A DNA stretch of 64,000 nucleotides from Laetiporus sulphureus 93-53 (GCF_001632365.1 NW_024468514.1:992249-1056248); one strand, 5' to 3'. Counted from the first letter of the stretch, positions 34,285 through 47,808 are shown. The notes: generated from the sequence alone by a model not told the origin. A program made the numbers and translations.

Positions 34285-36228
34285 TTATGGAACCAGCGTC
34301 ATCAATACGAATGATATAAAACTCGCAGCATTTATCGATACATGACTAGCCTGAAGTTCGACTACATTGGAAAGAGTAGAGAGTGTGGAATCGGAAAAGA
34401 ATGTATCTAACGGATCCTCAAAGGATGAGCGATTATCATGATGATATGCATGATCCCATGCCTGCAAGGGAACCAACCGCCCCGGAATTGCCGTGTCTAT
34501 CTGTCTATCAAGAACACTGACACCGACCCACATCTTCAACGATGCATCATCGCCGATGTCGTGCACAGTGATGGTAATGGCTCCGCGCTATAGCTTCCTC
34601 CTTGTCGGCGCCCTGAGCCTGCGCAGCCTCGGTATGACCTCGCCAAGATCGCTCTCCTCTCGTACATCGCCCTTCACTTTCAAGATGGCAATCTCCACCT
34701 TGCGATCGTCCTCAGGCTCGGGGGCCGGGGAATCATGCCCCTCGCTGGGCTGCGGTGGGTCAACTGACGCGGCCGTCCTCGCGGTCGCGGAGGGCTCCTG
34801 ATCATCATTGACGTTCGATGTGAGCGGGAGCGAATATATTCTTGGGAGTAAATGGGCATCCGGATCTTCCGGGTGTGAATGCAAACTGTGCAGGGAAGCG
34901 GTGTCGTTAGTTTGGCGTCCAAATAGTCGCTTGCTGGGAACCATCCATTTGAGGTTTATCCTGGACAGCGAGGAGGAATGGGAAGGCAGTTGAGTGTCAT
35001 CCAGCGCACGAGCTGTAGGCTCTGGCGGCGCGGGTAAAGGGGCCCTTTCCGCTGCAGAAGCGGTTTTAGGGCGCATTTTCTCCTTATTCTTCGGCTTCGG
35101 CTTCGGATTCGAGGACGACTCTGCGACAGGAGGAAGAGTGGGAACCATCGCAAGATGTGGATTGACAGACGAAAACACGAGTGGCGTGGCGAAGTAGGGG
35201 AACGGCGAGAAATTGTCACTCTTCCGACGACGGTGCTGGACACGACGTTGTGAGGCAGGCTTCATCGTCTGCTCCTTCGGAGAATGTCCTCTGGGCCGAT
35301 CTGAAGCGACAGATACTGCTAATGACGACTCAGAAGGAGCAGGGTGCATGAAGGCTAGAACGCTCTCCGCACTATGACTAGCACGGTCCATGCCTACTGT
35401 CCGACTCTGCCTATACGGAGAGCGGTCGAGTTGCTCTGAGCGTTTGGGCTGTTCATCCTCCGATTTCGACTGCGATGGAGTGAGGACTATTCCATGGCAA
35501 TGGATACGACGCTCGATGGCCCGGTTATCGGCAAGATTCGAGGCTAAAGAACTGGCAAAGCTACTGGAGGACATCGTGAAGTATGAGTCGCCCGTGGCAG
35601 AGACGGGAGTGGGAAGAGGAGAGAGCGATGTGGAGGTCGCTGGGGAGGACATGTCGGCACTGGAGGAATCTGAAGTGGGGCCTCCATCCGTTTTGACGGG
35701 CTTCACAATAGGGACTCGCCTTTTGGGCAGTCTATCATGAGCCACCCATGAGCCGAGCATTCCTATTGGCATATTGAACTGGCAGTATTTGTCCGATGAC
35801 CGTGCAACTTGTGAAACCAAGCCTGAACCTAGACCTGCTCCTGGGAACTTCTCCGATTGGGTTCTGCGCCTGCTGGGAGGGGGATACAAGCCTTGCTGCC
35901 TAGCAACGTGCGGCCCTGTGCGGTGTGGATGAAGGACGGGTGGGATGGGCGTAGGAGTAAAAGGTGAGGTGACAGAAGGCGGACAGCTCATAGATGTGAG
36001 AGGCAAAAAACCAAGTGCAGCGGCAAAAGTAAGGCGAGTCGGAGCGGTCGAAGAAGGCAGCCTTCCTTCCATGATATGAGTGAATCCAGGGGTTCGGGAC
36101 TCGCCCATCAGATCACAATGAAATTCACCGACATCGCGGGAACACTGGGCAACAAAGCTGAAACTTACCGCGTCCTTATGCGCTAGTATCATCGAGTGCG
36201 CAGGCTGCTGATGAGCACGCGAATTCAA
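34285..36228 (-). CDS. Hypothetical disordered protein, probable two-exon gene
   Basis: A 547-codon frame (36228-34588) is rich in Pro, Ser, Arg and acidic residues, with no recognised domain. Its apparent stop (TAG, 34590-34588) reads as the AG of a 3' splice site. A GT at 34638 would give a 51-nt intron (34638-34588) joining in frame to a further open stretch (34587-34285), whose start (GAITITVHDIGDD) looks like a beta-strand domain. The 51-nt length fits local introns, though the donor GTCATA is weak. If not spliced the protein ends at 34588. The N-terminal start is uncertain; several Met codons are available. Possibly a regulatory scaffold, but no function is claimed. Confidence 0.5.
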
Positions 36229-39200
36229 CTTTTTAATATACGGTGAGACGCTCCATGATCATGATTGATGTATGAGCGAGTGAAGTTGCTGCCAGTGCTG
36301 GGCGTGATCTGTCGCAGGGCAATCGCCCCATCGGATGCTTGCCGTCCGGAGACCAATCAAAGGCTTCGTTTTGCAATATAATTCCCTGAACATTTCAGAC
36401 AGGAACGGCACAATGATCTGAGTGGAAAGTCCAAGCTACTTGGGTTGGTGGACTACCGTTTTGAGTACAATGACGGCTCGTGTTGCCAAAGCTGCAGTCA
36501 AATCCCCGTGAGAAAATCTCGAAGAACCGAGCAGAAGGGCGAGCCGGCGGCAAGGCCTGAGATCAAGCGGACTTCCGCAGAACACTGAAGCAAAAGTTGG
36601 CCCCGCCTCGGTGAAATGGATAGCTTTCCCAACTTCTTGCCATGAACATGATCATCGAACGCGAACCATGTCTTGATTTTTGTGGGTGCAGCATGAATGG
36701 CCTGCGATGAGAGTGTGACATCAGTATCAGAATATCTCTTCTGAAACCGATGTCCTCCCTGATGCACTGGGAAAACGCTGTGACTAAGGCATAGTTCAGA
36801 TCATCTGATGTGTGTCGTACGACTTGTAAAAGTGGACAATGACCGCAACAGCATCACATTGCGACGCAGAAAGGAAGAAAGAATCAAGGCGGTGAGCGGC
36901 TTCTCTATGAGTGGGACATCGAAGCGGAGAAGAGACCCTCGGAACCTGTAGCTACGAAGCGGTTGCCGACCTTCGGTTCGCATATCGTAATCCAGGACGA
37001 AATAAGGTGATGTTCTGACATGTTTGAACTCGGGAGGGATCTGAGTGGATACTGGACAGGAAGTGGAAGGAACTTCGCTGCCTTGAGCAGGTCAGCGCCA
37101 ACTTCTTCAGCGTCGAGAAACAGTCATTACCACCGTTGATCGATTATCGTGTAGGAGAGAGCACAATATCGGTAGGTAGGAAACAACCTCAAATTTCAAT
37201 AATCCAGTACGAGTCTCGGAGATAGCGTTCTCGATTCTCGACCAGAGCTAGACGGCACCGGAGATCTCGTACCAGAAGGCCGTTGTTCCCTACAGCAGTA
37301 TGTGTGAAGATAGGAGCCGGAATCGTTGCGAGCCAAGACACATAAGCGGGCCTCAGATGTATCCTCCGGATATACGAGGAATCTGCGGAGGCTTGCTAGC
37401 ACGTAACAGGAGTGAGAGACCTCGATTCAGGAACCAGTCGGTACGCCACTGAGCTAGTTGAGGCATTGATGTCGAATTCGGAATTATCTTGTAATGCTAA
37501 GACCCTGGGCGAAACGGAACACTTCTGAAAAGCACCCCTTTCCTGGCTTGCGTGATTGGTAGACTCACGAGGTGAACACGTTAATCTCGTTATGCGCGAA
37601 ATTGAGCATTTGATGACTCAAGAGTCCGGTCGCCTAACATAGTCAGGAAGCAGAGCTCAACGCATTGCAAGTCGAGTCGAAAGATGAAACGTTCAAAGCG
37701 TCGAGCCCGCGGTGAATTGAAAGACATGGAGACGTGAACGGGGAACGCTGGACGATACCAATTCGCTTTCCCACGGAGCTCTGTGCTCAGAGGCTGCAAA
37801 GGCATGAACGATCATCATAGGAGAAGCATTGTCGAGCCAAAGCAAGAGGATGCGAGCATACTTTCAGACGTATGGCAAAAGTCTTGAGACAGTATGACAA
37901 GAAGTTCTCGTCATTTGCACTCCCACGGTAAACTGAGGTCTTGTAGCGACGAGCAGACATATCAGGAAGAAGGCTGGAGCTAGTGGCCTTCAAGGATAGT
38001 GACTGTGCATAAGGAGATGGTCTCAGGGACAAGCGGGTAGACGAAGTAAGACGGATTCGAAGGCAAGTGGCATTGAACCAGCACTGCTGCCGAGAACCAG
38101 CCGACAAAGCCCCAAATTTCATTGGAATGCCCAGACAAAACTGATAAGAGTGAGGCCTTGTCTGAGAGCAAGCAGCCAAGGAGAAAAAACCATGAGCGAA
38201 GCTGTTGGACAATTTCACCAATGACCCGTGAACACTGAAACCTGCGTGGAATTGCTTGTTGGCGAAACAGTCGTGTAAGCCATGCTAGCGTAGAGAAAGA
38301 CCTGGCATGTGCATATCTGGCAAGTTGCACGTCCCGAGAGGCCGAGACATCCCAAAATTGACTTCGCCCAATCGGGGCCATGCCGCTTTGCCAGCCAAGC
38401 GGTCCAGCACGCTATGCCTTCTACCTTCGCCGATGTGACCCCAGCTAGTCGAAAACGCCGCAAGATAGTACCAGACATACTCCTACTGCGAGCCTAGTTT
38501 GTAACGGAGATGCTATCCTCGGATGAGTGGTGATGCTTCCGAAAGTGGCGAATGGTATGACTTTGTCAACCAGTAAAACACTGTGATGGTCTCCTAGCTC
38601 TTGAATGATTATCATTCTAGTGGCCTGCTTCGTCAGCGACTCGCAGCCGAAGGCGGCAAATTTGTGTATGCGCAATCCAGGCTATCTTGCGTGGGCCGCC
38701 CTACACAGAATCCTCGACAGACATGATCTTGACGAGATAGAGCTTCCACCAAAAGGCCTGGTAATGAGGCCGGAAAACGGGCAACTGAGTAGTCTTCCGT
38801 GAGAGATTTGAATCACAACGTTTCGATGCGCATATCAGCGTTAAGATGCGCCTCGCAGAAATCGCCTATGAATGACACGGAGAAGTAAGCCAAGAGAAAG
38901 CATGTTCATTTCTTCGTAGATGCCAAGGAATTCTGCCCAAATGCGCATCCAGCACAGCTATAGCGAAAACCCAGTCCCGTAGCTCATCGGATCAATGAGA
39001 GTCAATGAGATGAACGAGGGCAAAGCTCGAGGATAAACCGTCGGCGAAGCGTCTTTATGAATCCTGATAGTCCATGGCTGGCCGGCGATTCAACATAAGC
39101 GGACCGGGAACGCCATTTGGAAGGAAAACATTCTTCAGACCGGCCATATCAGGTTTAAGACAATACAAGAGCGTTTGCTTGCGGTGTGACTGACCAATAT

Positions 39201-40113
39201 ATCGAATGCTCCTTTTGCAATATTCACAGGAAGGAGGACGGCGTCCTATGGTGTTGCTGAGCACGGATCGGATGGGCAGTGGGATTTTGATCGTGATGAT
39301 AGCGCAAAATCCGGAGCAGTGCGAATGGACTTGTCAATAGACGATACACGCGCGTGGGTGAGGCAATATGTACCTGAACATGACATGAGGTACGGCTACG
39401 GCGCACAGATAGGTAAAGCTGACCCATAGTTTTCTACCATTGTACTTCTTGGCGACGTGATTTGTGAGTTAGCTGACTTCGACGTGTCTTGCACTGGAAG
39501 ATATGCACGCATTTCTTGTATCTCTTCTGCTTCTCCTTTCTTGCTGGACATTCAACCTGATTTGGCACTTCACAGCCACACAGGAAGGCTATCAAGACAA
39601 CATCTTCTGCGGCTGTAAACGCAAGAAGGCTACAGACAGGATGTTCTATCACTCAAGCCAGCAAGAAGTGTTCTCGGGACAGCAGCACACCTGATTGACT
39701 TCATCGTCCAAGTCCGACCAGGTCATTGAAGTCCAGGAGATCGCTTCCTCTGACCAGCAGAAACCATCACAATCCATTGCCCCTTAATCATTGCTCTTGA
39801 TCTGTTGATGAGTGGAAAAACAGTTTCTGTCCGTGCTATGAGTAACAGAAATGTGTCAAGGAAGGGATTTGGACATGGCAATTCCAGTAAGACATGTATG
39901 GTGGCACCGTCACGGTCGGTGGCCAGGCGTGCCCACAGTCACGCAGCGTTACGAGTGGTCGTCACGGTCACATATTCTCAGGATGGGTCGTTGCCAACGG
40001 GGGCCTTCCTCACCGTCTCAGACGTTGACCTCCACGTTCACGACCTCCCGCAGTCGGTGCCCACTCCTTTCATCGTGCAGGCAGCATCGTAGCGGCTGGA
40101 AGTCATAGAAGTC
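36229..40113. other. Gene-poor stretch with scattered short frames
   Basis: Minus-strand frames at 37787-38221, 37980-38381, 38215-38478, 39055-39264, 39224-39427 and 39434-39652 overlap in different phases and look like pieces of one or more decayed intron-rich genes, but no family motif or consistent splice chain was recognised. On the plus strand, 39805-40113 probably contains N-terminal exon(s) of the surface-protein gene that follows. Confidence 0.4.
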
Positions 40114-40751
40114 ATGTCATCATCGAGCAGTACATCCGTTGATATCCCCTCAACTGCCGCAGATGGTGCTCTCACTATCACCCAACCGCCTCAGACAGCG
40201 ACCTCGTACTTCAAAATCGCCGAGTCGAACACCATCACATTCGCTTGGAACTTCACCAATCTTTACGTGACGCCGACATACCTCACCGTCTCTGCCGTCT
40301 GCGACAACGGTAACACATACCCTGTCGGCCCAACAAATGGAATCATCAACGGCACAGCGACTTCCGTAACCTGGGATCTGTGGTCGTACCAGCAGGCGAA
40401 CCCGAGTACGCCGCTCGCCGTCGCGACATATACCCTGTCGATTTGGGGTGATTCAGGTCCGAGTGTGGCAGCCTCGCCAGGATACCTTGCGCCGAACAGC
40501 GACCTGCAGTTTGCGATGTACTCGCCACAGCCATATACCCCGTTGTCCGGTGGGTACCTGTGCTCGTCTGCGCATAATTGTCGCTGACCCCTCTAGGTAC
40601 TTCCTCGTCAACAGAATGGTCATGCTCGGGGTGCAACGTGAACGGCGCATGGTCGACATATGCCGCGCATCCCGCGTTTGTCAGTCTCGTCGCCACCATA
40701 GCGGTGATGTTCTTATCTGGATATGCACTCCTGCGGCAGGCTCTGCATTAG
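40114..40751 (+). CDS. Ser/Thr-rich surface protein of the fungal KRE9/GPI-anchored type, N-terminus unresolved
   Basis: Exons 40114-40549 and 40597-40751 (47-nt intron) are in phase. The first holds a Ser/Thr-rich linker, then a beta-sandwich-like region with ITQPPQTATSYFKIAESNTI, NFTNLYVTPTYL and SAVCDNGNTYPVGP, resembling the Ser-Thr-rich membrane-anchor family (Kre9/Knh1-like). The second reads TEWSCSGCNVNGAW, then a hydrophobic tail (VSLVATIAVMFLSGYALL) ending in a short polar cap, so it is membrane- or GPI-anchored. Two N-glycosylation sites. The true start is probably upstream: an AG acceptor sits at about 40105, and Thr-rich coding-like sequence (about 40010-40050) lies in another phase, but the join was not solved. 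Confidence 0.6.
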
Positions 40752-43455
40752 TATTTCAGTACATTGGACAGGACATAGACGTTCGTTTACGATGAGGTCG
40801 TCGCACGATTATACGTAAATCTTCACTTTCGTTGGACTTAGGGCATGGTGAAGTTACGTTACGCTATGATACTGCTTGTATTTCTTTGTTCTCACGGACC
40901 TCTCATCGTACATCGCATACTCATCGTACTATTTGGTAATGACTTGGAAGTTTGGTAGTTGTATCACGGAGGCTGTCTGGACAGATTGTCTTATGCATTG
41001 GACTAGAGCTATACTATGCCCGCTTCACCGTGATCTTGCCGTGGACAGCGGACAGTAAGCTACCTACCGAACGTCGCAATAAGTTAGACTCGGACCACAT
41101 AGCATCGGTGATGAGCCTTGATATGGTCTGGAAGACCGCTAGGTTGACTTCGTATGATTTCACCTCCTATCACTTCACAGACCACACTTCCATAGAATCC
41201 ACACTTCTCCGTGGCTATTGCCGAGAAGTGAATCAATCCAATAATGCTTCCATGTTACTGGCATAGCCTTCGGGCATTCATTCGCACCGGCACAAGAGTG
41301 GCTCAAGCCCAATGCAAGGTACCCAGCCGTGCGCAAGGATATCGCGTCCGCGTCCGCTCCGCGCTTCGCCTTCTCTGCAATGCGTCCATCAAGGCACCTC
41401 ATATTTATTTCGCCGACGCCGAGTGTCTGGTAATGGGCTTTAGCATTGAAGGACATCAGCAGGGGCATCTCGTGACAGAACGGATGCTCAACTGCTAGTA
41501 GCGAACATCGCTGCGCTCAGATACGAACCGTTCGGCGAACTTGGTCAGCTGCTGTGAACTGTCCGTGCTCGAGATGAGAGGCGGACTCCGCTGAGGTGGA
41601 AGGTAGCATTGAATATCCTGGCGCGCAACCCATTCCTTGGTACGTGCCACCATGCCATTTGCCCAAGGTCATGGTGGTCCCATACAAATGCACTGGTCGA
41701 AGAACTCCGATGTGCCATACGTCCATCTTATTGGTTATTTGGTGAGTGGATTCAATTATAGACGATCGTAATATTGGAATTGGGTTTCCCCTTCTTCGTG
41801 AGCACGCGCCATGACTTTGGACGAAACATGCTAAGACAGAATGAGTCAGTGTTTCATCTACAACATACCTTTACTCCGCTCGTGCGTTTATCCAAAAGCC
41901 TAGCGTATATCCAGAAGCAAACAAAATGTTGATCCGCGAACAGCGGTGCGTTCCATGAAAGGTCATAAACCGCTGTATGTCATCACCTGAAAAGGAAATC
42001 GACAACCATTCGGAGGTACCTCCATCGGCATAGCCCCCCTGCCAATCCGTGCCACCAAGGCAATCCGTGCCACCAAGGAATGCTGAGAGACTGCGTGCAG
42101 TGCGGAGGATCAGCCAAGCAACCGCTGGCGGAGTCCACTTATCTTTCTGCGAACCTGATCAATAGTCAGCTGGCTATTTCGTGCCGACAGAGACGTTCAA
42201 GAACCAACACATTGTGGCAGTTTAACTCACTGTTCATTGAATGCCCTGTAGACAGAATCAAAGTCTAGGTACCGTCTCTGTTGCGTTCTCATCTGGTCCC
42301 TAAAAGGACAAGGTCAGGACGTACACGTCAATCCTGTCAGTCCGCGATGTCGGGCGCGTCGTATTTGATACTGTACCTAGCCGCAACTCACGCGGCTTAG
42401 TAGCACACGCATCGTCAGTGTACGCAGACCAGCCACACAGACAATGAGAAGTTTGATCCGGCGAAGATCCGATTATACGATTTTAGCTGCGGTGTGAACC
42501 GCAAAAGAGAGAGACCGCGCCGCGCTAGAAGCTCTAGGTTTGCATGCATACGGGTCTTCGGGTATCCGGACTTCGCCCGAGGGTGTCGGCGAGTGTGGAC
42601 GTGCAAGAATCAGTTCATTAGACCACTGTTCTAGCTCTAGTCACCATCTTCTGCATGTGAGTTGGAGACATCTCCGTACCCACCAACCGGAAACTCATAG
42701 GGGGAATGTGGAGCGAAGAACAGAATCGTGATGATGTATATAGAAGCCTTGAATTGTGCGCTCGCAGGTGTGCTTCTGCGAGATGTAACGCGGAGATGAC
42801 GTGTCAAACAGCTCGTCAACTCCGCCTCTGGACATCGGCGGATGTGGGAAGGAAGAGCGTTCACGGAAAGAATATCAATGCAGGCAAACGGCCGGCTCTG
42901 GTCTTCGCCCGATCGCTCCAGTCTATCATACTTGGGCGATATAAGTTGTGAGGCACGGGGTCGAAATGATGCTGTCTGCTTCGACCGGCGTAGCGAACGT
43001 GCCGTCTGCAGTTCAGGCATAAGCAGGGGCATTAGCGTGATTGCTACATTATCACTGAAAATGCACCTTGGACATGTAGAAGAGCTCGGATTCGACCCAT
43101 GTCCGATACATTCAATGTGTGCAATAGCAGTGATGACCGGGGAATACACAGCCTGCATGTACGGCCATGCTCCCCGAGGCTGACCCTGTAGATCGGCGAT
43201 AATCAAAGATTAGTGGTCGATATAGGCTCTTCTGGAATCTCCACACAGAACTAGACGTGAGGATGTTCTTGGATGCTTACGGCACACTCGATCTGGAAGA
43301 ATGTGCAAGCACCCGTACGGCGCTGTCGCGACCGTGACCATCTGTTAACGATGAAGCGAGATATTGAAGCAGTACATCACCCCGCAGGTTGTTGCCGGAG
43401 AGTTCCGAGAGTGTATTGGGACGTCAGCGGTCAGCTACTCTTCTGCTGTTCCGAG
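40752..43455. other. Gene-poor stretch
   Basis: Short frames only; the longest (42637-43206, minus, 189 codons) has no recognised motif. An exact 18-base tandem repeat (CAATCCGTGCCACCAAGG) lies at 42043-42060 and 42061-42078. No TE ends recognised. Confidence 0.5.
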
Positions 43456-43463
43456 TATATAAA
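43456..43463 (+). promoter_or_regulatory. TATA box of the STE14-like gene
   Basis: TATATAAA followed by GG, about 96 bases upstream of the ATG at 43559; the clearest TATA element in the window. Confidence 0.6.
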
Positions 43464-43558
43464 GGCGTGGATTAGAAGTGGCCGAGACAGCACATCACGC
43501 ACCGTCTACTTGCCTGAGTGCCTGCAACGCATCCGCTGTAATCCTCTGTATCCTCGCC

Positions 43559-44338
43559 ATGCCTCTTCTCAAAATCCCTCTCCTCCTCGTTGCTGCCCTG
43601 AGCAATCATATTTCGTTCACTCCGCCAACTCCACCACCTTCGAAGAGCGAGATTGCAAAGGACATCCCGTTGAATGAGCGTATCTTCACGAGCGTCGTAA
43701 GACAGATGACAGCGATGAACAAGGTCATTCATACTCACGATATCTTATGGTCAGTACACTGACCCGAGCAACATTGCTAGTACGTAGGCTGGTACGCCGC
43801 AGTATGTGAGACGGCGGTGGTCATCGCGCAGGACCGTCCTTCGACTGTCCTTGCCCAGTTCATACTGAGCAACCTGCCCGTTACTACGTTCCGTCCGACT
43901 GGCAAGATCGCGCTCGATAACATATTCCTCATCGGCTTCGTTCTCAACGTGTTGGGCACGTTGATCCGTCGGCAGTGCTTCCGAGCCCTCGGTCGCCATT
44001 TCACGTTTGAGCTGACGGTCAAGGACAAGCACAAGCTCTGCACGACCGGCCCGTACTCCATCGTTCGGCACCCGAGCTACACGGGCCTCCAAATGAACAT
44101 CCTCGCCCTTGTCTTGTGGGTCTCAAGCCGCGGATCGTGGTTTAGAGAGTCGGGGCTGTTTAACGGCACGGTGGGGCAAGCCATCGCATGGCTATTCATG
44201 GTTCTGCAGGTCTACGGAGCAGCCAATCTGATGGCGAGAACTGTGAGGGAGGACGTAGTGTTGAGTAAAGAGTTCCCTGAAGAATGGCAGCAGTGGGCGG
44301 AGAGGGTTCCATACCGGTTGATTCCTGGAGTATATTGA
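43559..44338 (+). CDS. STE14: Isoprenylcysteine carboxyl methyltransferase (STE14/ICMT family)
   Basis: Exons 43559-43723 and 43781-44338 (57-nt intron); 240 aa. Methylates the C-terminal prenylcysteine of CaaX proteins such as Ras and lipopeptide pheromones, in the ER membrane. Hydrophobic N-terminal segment, further membrane helices at about 60-110 and 155-185, then the SAM-binding signature TTGPYSIVRHPSYTG and the C-terminal EEWQQWAERVPYRLIPGVY, both hallmarks of the ICMT/PEMT family. Length matches STE14. In mushrooms several paralogues often exist, so whether this is the housekeeping copy is unknown. Confidence 0.92.
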
Positions 44339-45331
44339 GTATAGTCGCACTGATATACATACATTCTTCCGTATGACCAACTTCTACTAGTAACGCTGGG
44401 CCCGCTTGTACTTACAACTAGTTCCGCTTTTCTCGTCAATGTTCTATCCGCGTCACAAAGGCATATGTCACCTACAAACGATGAGGCACTAGACGTTGAA
44501 CTTGCAAATCCTTCACACAGTTGCAGCCCAGCAACGCAGCTGGTTGATGCGACTCTTCCCGCATCTCAGCATTTGATGCGCAAATTTGGGGCAACTAGAC
44601 ATCTGTCACAATTCAAGTTATCATCAACGAAAGACGAAGGGATATGCAGTTGGGAAGATTGAGCCTGAGATCAAATTGAATGTTGTGGTAGAAATTCAGT
44701 TGCATTAATAGACGCGCACGCGGGAACGGATTATGAAAAGTCGGGCGCCAAAGTATAATCTCGATTTCATCGAGATTACGTCCCCCTCTTTGCTCGACTC
44801 ATACATATGTACACTTTCCCCCAGGCTCTTCCAATTGCGTCGAATGCGGTCTCCGGTGAGTAGTATTCCTTTTCGTTGCGTGTTCGGCCATAATTATGAT
44901 GATCAGTAGAGCATAACCTCAACTTCTGAGCAAATCCATATCATACTATTACGTGCTCACAACGCTCCCTGCCAGCGATAGGTGTAATTATAGTGACATT
45001 TCATCGGCATCAAATCTTTTACACGGGGTCTATCTTCGTAAGTTAAAGAAGTAAGATGTCTGGCTATGACTGACCAATTCCGTGTGTGGTGTTTAATAGG
45101 TATTTAAGATACCTGCACCGTCACGATGTAAGTATCGTGGTCGTCTGACTGCTCCTTGTCTCGTGTCTAGAAGTCTCACCTGCGAGTTTCCTTTGACTTT
45201 CCGTAAAAAGGAACCGACTTGCTTCTCGCATGATCATCGTGTCTTATCCGAAGGCTATCATGGGAAAGCCGCCCGCGCAGCGTGTATGATATAGACATGC
45301 TCTGTGTATCTACATTGATACAGAGCCCTCC
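44339..45331. other. Intergenic upstream of amidase copy 1
   Basis: No gene recognised. A short frame at 44465-44662 has no motif. A TATTTAAG element at about 45102 could serve the amidase promoter. Confidence 0.5.
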
Positions 45332-47377
45332 ATGTTCTCGTACATTGCTCATCGTCGCGCATGGTGAGCGGTTAGTGCATCGAGATGTCTTGAGCTCACT
45401 GTTGCCCATACCAACTAGCAACACAAAGCAGAAGGAACGCCGCGAGCGGATCCAGATGCTCCCTGCATTCTACCATGCATCGCTGAGCGCATCCGATAAG
45501 ACAATCATCGCCACATCTATCTCGCAGATCGTGTCGAGCGTACAGGGCGGTGCTCTAAAGCCCATAGAAATCCTCACCGCCTACAGCAAAGCTGCCCTCA
45601 AGGCGCATGCTGCGACAAACTGTCTTACCGAAGTAATGCTACCAGAGGCAGAGGAATGGGCGCGGAATTGCAACACCAAGGGCCCACTGGCGGGCCTGCC
45701 TGTAAGTCTGAAGGATGAGCACTCCGTCAAGGGCTTCGATGCTTGTATTGGGTATTCAGCGTGGGTGGGCAAGCCGATGGAGAAGGACTCCGCACTCGTG
45801 CGGCTGCTCCGTGATGCGGGTGCGGTGCCGTATGTCAAGACCAACGTGCCCGTTACGATGCTCTCCTTCGAGGCTGCGAACGACGTCTTTGGCACGACGA
45901 CGAACCCACACAACAAGAACTTCGCGCCTGGTGGTTCGTCGGGCGGTGAGGCCGCTCTTCTTGCGTTCGGCGGCTCTCGCGTCGGCATTGGCTCGGACGT
46001 CGCAGGCTCTGTGCGAGTTCCCTCGTAAGCAACACTTCCACGCACATACTAACTTATCGTCTCATTAAAGCGTGCTCAGGCACTATTCCGGCGTCTACAC
46101 GATCAAAGCGTCATCTTACCGGTTCCTGAAAACCGGCAACGCACACACCAGCATTCCAGGTGAAGAGGGCGTGCCTGTGTCATTCTCACCCATGACACGC
46201 ACGCTCGAAGACCTCGAGACGTTCTGGCGCGCAGTGATGAGCATGAGCCCATGGGAGTACGACCACGCGGTGAGTGGTGGCCGCTCTAGTCTTCTTGATT
46301 GTGAACGAACGGGTCAGGATAGGTCCTGCCGATCCCCTGGCGCGATGTTGACTTGTCTACCGATAAGGGCCTCCGCTGGGGGGTCATGTGGGATGATGGT
46401 GTGTATCATGCGCAGTGAGTCGATCAGGCTACTGACCGCAACCCAAGGTGTCGTGAGGCCCTCCCCTGCATGTAAACGTGCACTTGCAACGGTTGTTTCC
46501 ACCTTGGAAGCGAACGGTCACAAAGTGGTTCAGATGTGAGTTCTGTCGCCGCACACACCTCGCCACATCTGACAGGCACCACAGAGACCCTCCGAGCCCA
46601 TATGAGGGCCTAAAGATCGCATCCTTGCTTCTGATGGCTGACGGCAGTACGTGTCGCACCTTTATTCGACCCCTCCGCACGGCTGACTGTTCCACTCAGC
46701 CAAATGCTGCATCGAGCCGCTTCAATTTGGCGAGTTCAACGACCCGGGCGTCGTCCAGGCACTCGCGATGTTCCGCACGCCACGCATCATCAAGAAGCTC
46801 TACGCTTGGTACCTTCGACACATCCGCGGTGACGAGCTCTATGCGGGCCTCGTCGAGGCATGGAGCGAGAAGACCGTGCCGGAGTACCTCGCGCTCGTAG
46901 CGCAGCGTGAGGCGTACCGGGAACGCTGGTTCGACTTCATGCGCGAGCAGCAGCTCGACTTCATCCTGACGGTGCCCAATTCGCTTCCTGCGGTGCCGCA
47001 TGGAGGGATGCTGGAGGGATGGAAGGCATGTGGGTATACTTTCTTGTGGAATCTGGTATGTTCAAAACTTCAATCATTGAATCCGAGTATAAACTGATTG
47101 TTCTTGACTCCAGCTTGATTACACTGCAGGCATTCTGCCTATCACGCACGTCGATCAGAACCGCGATGCCCTTGGTGCGTTTAAGGCCAAGAACGCCATC
47201 GAAGGTGGCGCATACCGTATGTATGATGCGAAAAAGATGCATGGCCTGCCGGTAGGCGTGCAGATCGTCGGGAAACGCCTACAAGAGGAAAAGGTGCTCG
47301 AGGGCATGAAGATCATTGATCGGCTCCTAAAGCAGGAAGGGAAGGCATACACACTCCTGGAACCTAGCGATATGTGA
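45332..47377 (+). CDS. Amidase (amidase-signature family), copy 1
   Basis: Eight exons: 45332-45363, 45419-46024, 46080-46269, 46323-46398, 46448-46535, 46585-46646, 46700-47055, 47114-47377; 557 aa. Hydrolyses amide bonds by a Ser-cisSer-Lys mechanism; fungal members act on fatty acid or small amides. The Lys is in GLPVSLKDE, the Gly/Ser loop is APGGSSGGE and the nucleophile region GSDVAGSVRVPS. The tiny first exon (MFSYIAHRRAC) is shared with copy 2 at 55745-57795. Exon lengths are identical in the two copies except exon 3 (190 versus 187). The 3' end (from 47332) is duplicated again at 51902. Intact. Confidence 0.93.
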
Positions 47378-47808
47378 GAAGATCATATTTGCATAGTTTT
47401 TATCTTGACCAGCTTGCCCGCGGACCCATGTCAAATCCGTATGAAGATCGTCGGTAGCTGTAAAATCGCTCATACCTGGCTCGTTGATGAGCAGGAACCT
47501 CGTCACTTCTGTTATCGGCACTGTGCTTGACATGAATATCAGATGTGCGCATGTTGTAAGGTTGAATTGCCAGTGAGATACGAATATGATGGAACAGCGC
47601 TGTGGGATTCGTCACACGAAGATTTCATGAAAGGCGATAGTTCGCATGAAGTATTAGCAATCCCACATACGTTTTTAACCCATGTCTCCGTGAAAAGCTG
47701 TGGTGTTCAACCTTCTCGTAGCGCACTGCAAACTGAAGGTAGTTGTAACCGCTTTCTTTATTGTATAGCTGCCAACCTGCCACGCGGCATTACTGCTAGA
47801 TTCTGTAC
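47332..47808 (+). repeat. Duplicated block A (copy 1), includes end of amidase gene
   Basis: Matches 51902-52399 in the same orientation with scattered substitutions and small indels. Starts inside the last amidase exon (QEGKAYTLLEPS) and runs into its 3' flank. Ends at about ATTACTGCTAGATT. Confidence 0.85.

Noticed and set aside
37381..37500. tRNA-like stretch on the minus strand with TAGCTCAGTGG
   Set aside because: It resembles a tRNA A box but there is no matching acceptor stem or good B box, so no cloverleaf can be formed.
37787..38381. Hydrophobic minus-strand frames that look like a receptor
   Set aside because: Considered as a STE3-type pheromone receptor or DUF6533 protein, but no family motif or splice chain could be found.
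46696..47001. Minus-strand frame opposite amidase exon 7
   Set aside because: Mirror frame of a well-supported exon; no independent evidence.
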